Assembly: GCA_018061585.1 (NCBI GenBank)
Contig: JAGOTU010000021.1
Span: 1 to 11,712 of the forward strand
Length of the DNA: 11,712 nucleotides
From: Minisyncoccota bacterium
GTDB lineage: Bacteria > Patescibacteriota > Minisyncoccia > Phycocordibacterales > UBA2100
Direction of reading: 5' to 3'
In this document: positions 10,911-11,712 of the stretch, piece after piece
How the letters are laid out: the number at the start of each line of letters is the position of its first letter
How positions within the stretch are numbered: the first letter of the stretch is position 1
Notes under the pieces: model-generated
The model's database searches: none
Told to the model about the DNA's origin: nothing
What the model saw: only the letters and a program-made list of their open reading frames with translations
Translations under genes and position numbers: made by a program

Positions 10911-11712
10911 TCATTGCATCATACGCGCTGCCGCGGCGCGGCCGGACTGAAAAGCGCCTTCGACGGTCGCGCACTGTTCATCCCACAATGCTTCCCCAGC
11001 AAAATATAGTTTGTCGTTTACGGGCGCAATAATGTCTTCAATGGCCGTTTCTGTTTCGGGGGTCGGGTAACTGTATCCGCCCTGTGCGTACGGGTCCACC
11101 TCCCATATAAAAGCGCGACTCGCGACCACCATTTCACGCAAGCGCGCGAGATCGACGGTAAAGATGTTAGAGAGCGATTCAAGCCCAAGCGATATGATCT
11201 CGGCTTCGCTCTTTTGGCGAAGTGCGTGCGCATTCGGGCCCGCTACCCATCCTGTAAGAACTGCATGCTCGGCAGGATACTGCGTCCACCAAGTCGGAAT
11301 GATCTCCTTTGAGAACATAAAGAATAGTTTCTCGAACTGCTTCTCGCGAATGCTTCCCCACCATTTGTGATCGAATCGTATAAGCACCTTGATCACGCTA
11401 CCGAATCCGATCTTTGTGGCAGCGTGCAATTTATCGGATATCGCCGGAATATATTCGATAGAAGGAAGGAGAGGAAGCGGAACCGTTACGAGGACCTTTT
11501 CGGCCTCGTAGACCCCCGAGTCGGTGAACACCTGCACATGATCTGCGGAAAAATCGATGCGGCGAACCGGCTCCGACAAACGGAACTCCGCTTTGATGTC
11601 CTTCATGAGATGCGCGAGGAGAGCACCGTACCCCTCTTTCAGACTGTACTGAGAATGCTCGCGATCATGGATCATTTCATGGCCCATGGACTTCGCACTT
11701 GCACGCGTGATC
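10911..11712 (-). CDS. Flavin-dependent amine oxidase, C-terminal part (runs off right edge)
   Basis: FAD-dependent oxidase of the monoamine/polyamine oxidase superfamily. The reading frame is open to the window edge, with eight more residues (ITRASAKS) ahead of the first ATG at 11687, so the gene starts outside and its N-terminal FAD-binding Rossmann motif is not visible. About 266 residues are present. They include LKEGYGALLAHL (FAD-contact segment), a substrate-domain stretch with KVLIRFDHKWWG, WEVDPYAQGGYSY (the W-x-x-DP-x-A-x-G-x-Y-S block), and the C-terminal flavin-binding signature YFAGEALWDEQCATVEGAFQ followed by SGRAAA. The substrate cannot be inferred; amines and carotenoid-type substrates are possible for this fold. 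Confidence 0.88.
   Translation of the reverse strand, partial: ITRASAKSMGHEMIHDREHSQYSLKEGYGALLAHLMKDIKAEFRLSEPVRRIDFSADHVQVFTDSGVYEAEKVLVTVPLPLLPSIEYIPAISDKLHAATKIGFGSVIKVLIRFDHKWWGSIREKQFEKLFFMFSKEIIPTWWTQYPAEHAVLTGWVAGPNAHALRQKSEAEIISLGLESLSNIFTVDLARLREMVVASRAFIWEVDPYAQGGYSYPTPETETAIEDIIAPVNDKLYFAGEALWDEQCATVEGAFQSGRAAAARMMQ

Overview
The window looks like chromosomal DNA of a Candidate Phyla Radiation (Patescibacteria, Parcubacteria-like) bacterium, with moderate GC content. I infer this from the short housekeeping proteins, a stripped-down DNA polymerase III delta'-like protein, the holB-frr-rseP-proS order, the many small orphan membrane or hypothetical genes, and the lack of Shine-Dalgarno (SD) sequences at several genes. 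The phylum call is from gene content only.

Left part, minus strand (1-3042): an information-processing and membrane-proteolysis cluster. It reads holB-like, then frr, then an RseP/M50 site-2 protease, and ends with the N-terminus of prolyl-tRNA synthetase at the left edge. About 600 bp separate the protease gene from proS. This gap holds a possible small Gln-rich ORF on the plus strand with its own terminator, and a structured minus-strand segment with a second terminator just upstream of proS. From the holB promoter a divergent gene runs rightward (3066-3626); it encodes a two-TM membrane hairpin fused to an acidic, nearly perfect heptad-repeat coiled coil.

Middle (3627-7540): a self-contained small membrane-protein gene has a consensus promoter, a palindromic operator-like site, a strong SD and a bidirectional terminator. 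It converges on mreB (minus). Next come a 111-aa hypothetical gene (minus) with a 123-bp duplicated 3' end, the def-fmt formyl-methionine operon (plus), and the ribosome hibernation factor gene hpf/raiA (minus).

Right part (7580-11712): a hypothetical gene with a perfect-stem terminator; a DHA2-type MFS exporter directly coupled to a membrane-anchored PEBP (YbhB/YbcL-like) gene; a divergent YciB/IspZ-family membrane gene; and the C-terminal part of a flavin amine oxidase running off the right edge.

The most general signal is promoter geometry. At least six genes carry a -10-like hexamer placed so that transcription would begin at or within a few nucleotides of the start codon. This includes one palindromic -10 (AGTATACT) that could serve two divergent genes. 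These sites also decide several start codons, moving them downstream of the longest ORF. The few genes with clear SD sequences look like stand-alone cassettes. No rRNA, tRNA, CRISPR array or insertion sequence was recognised.
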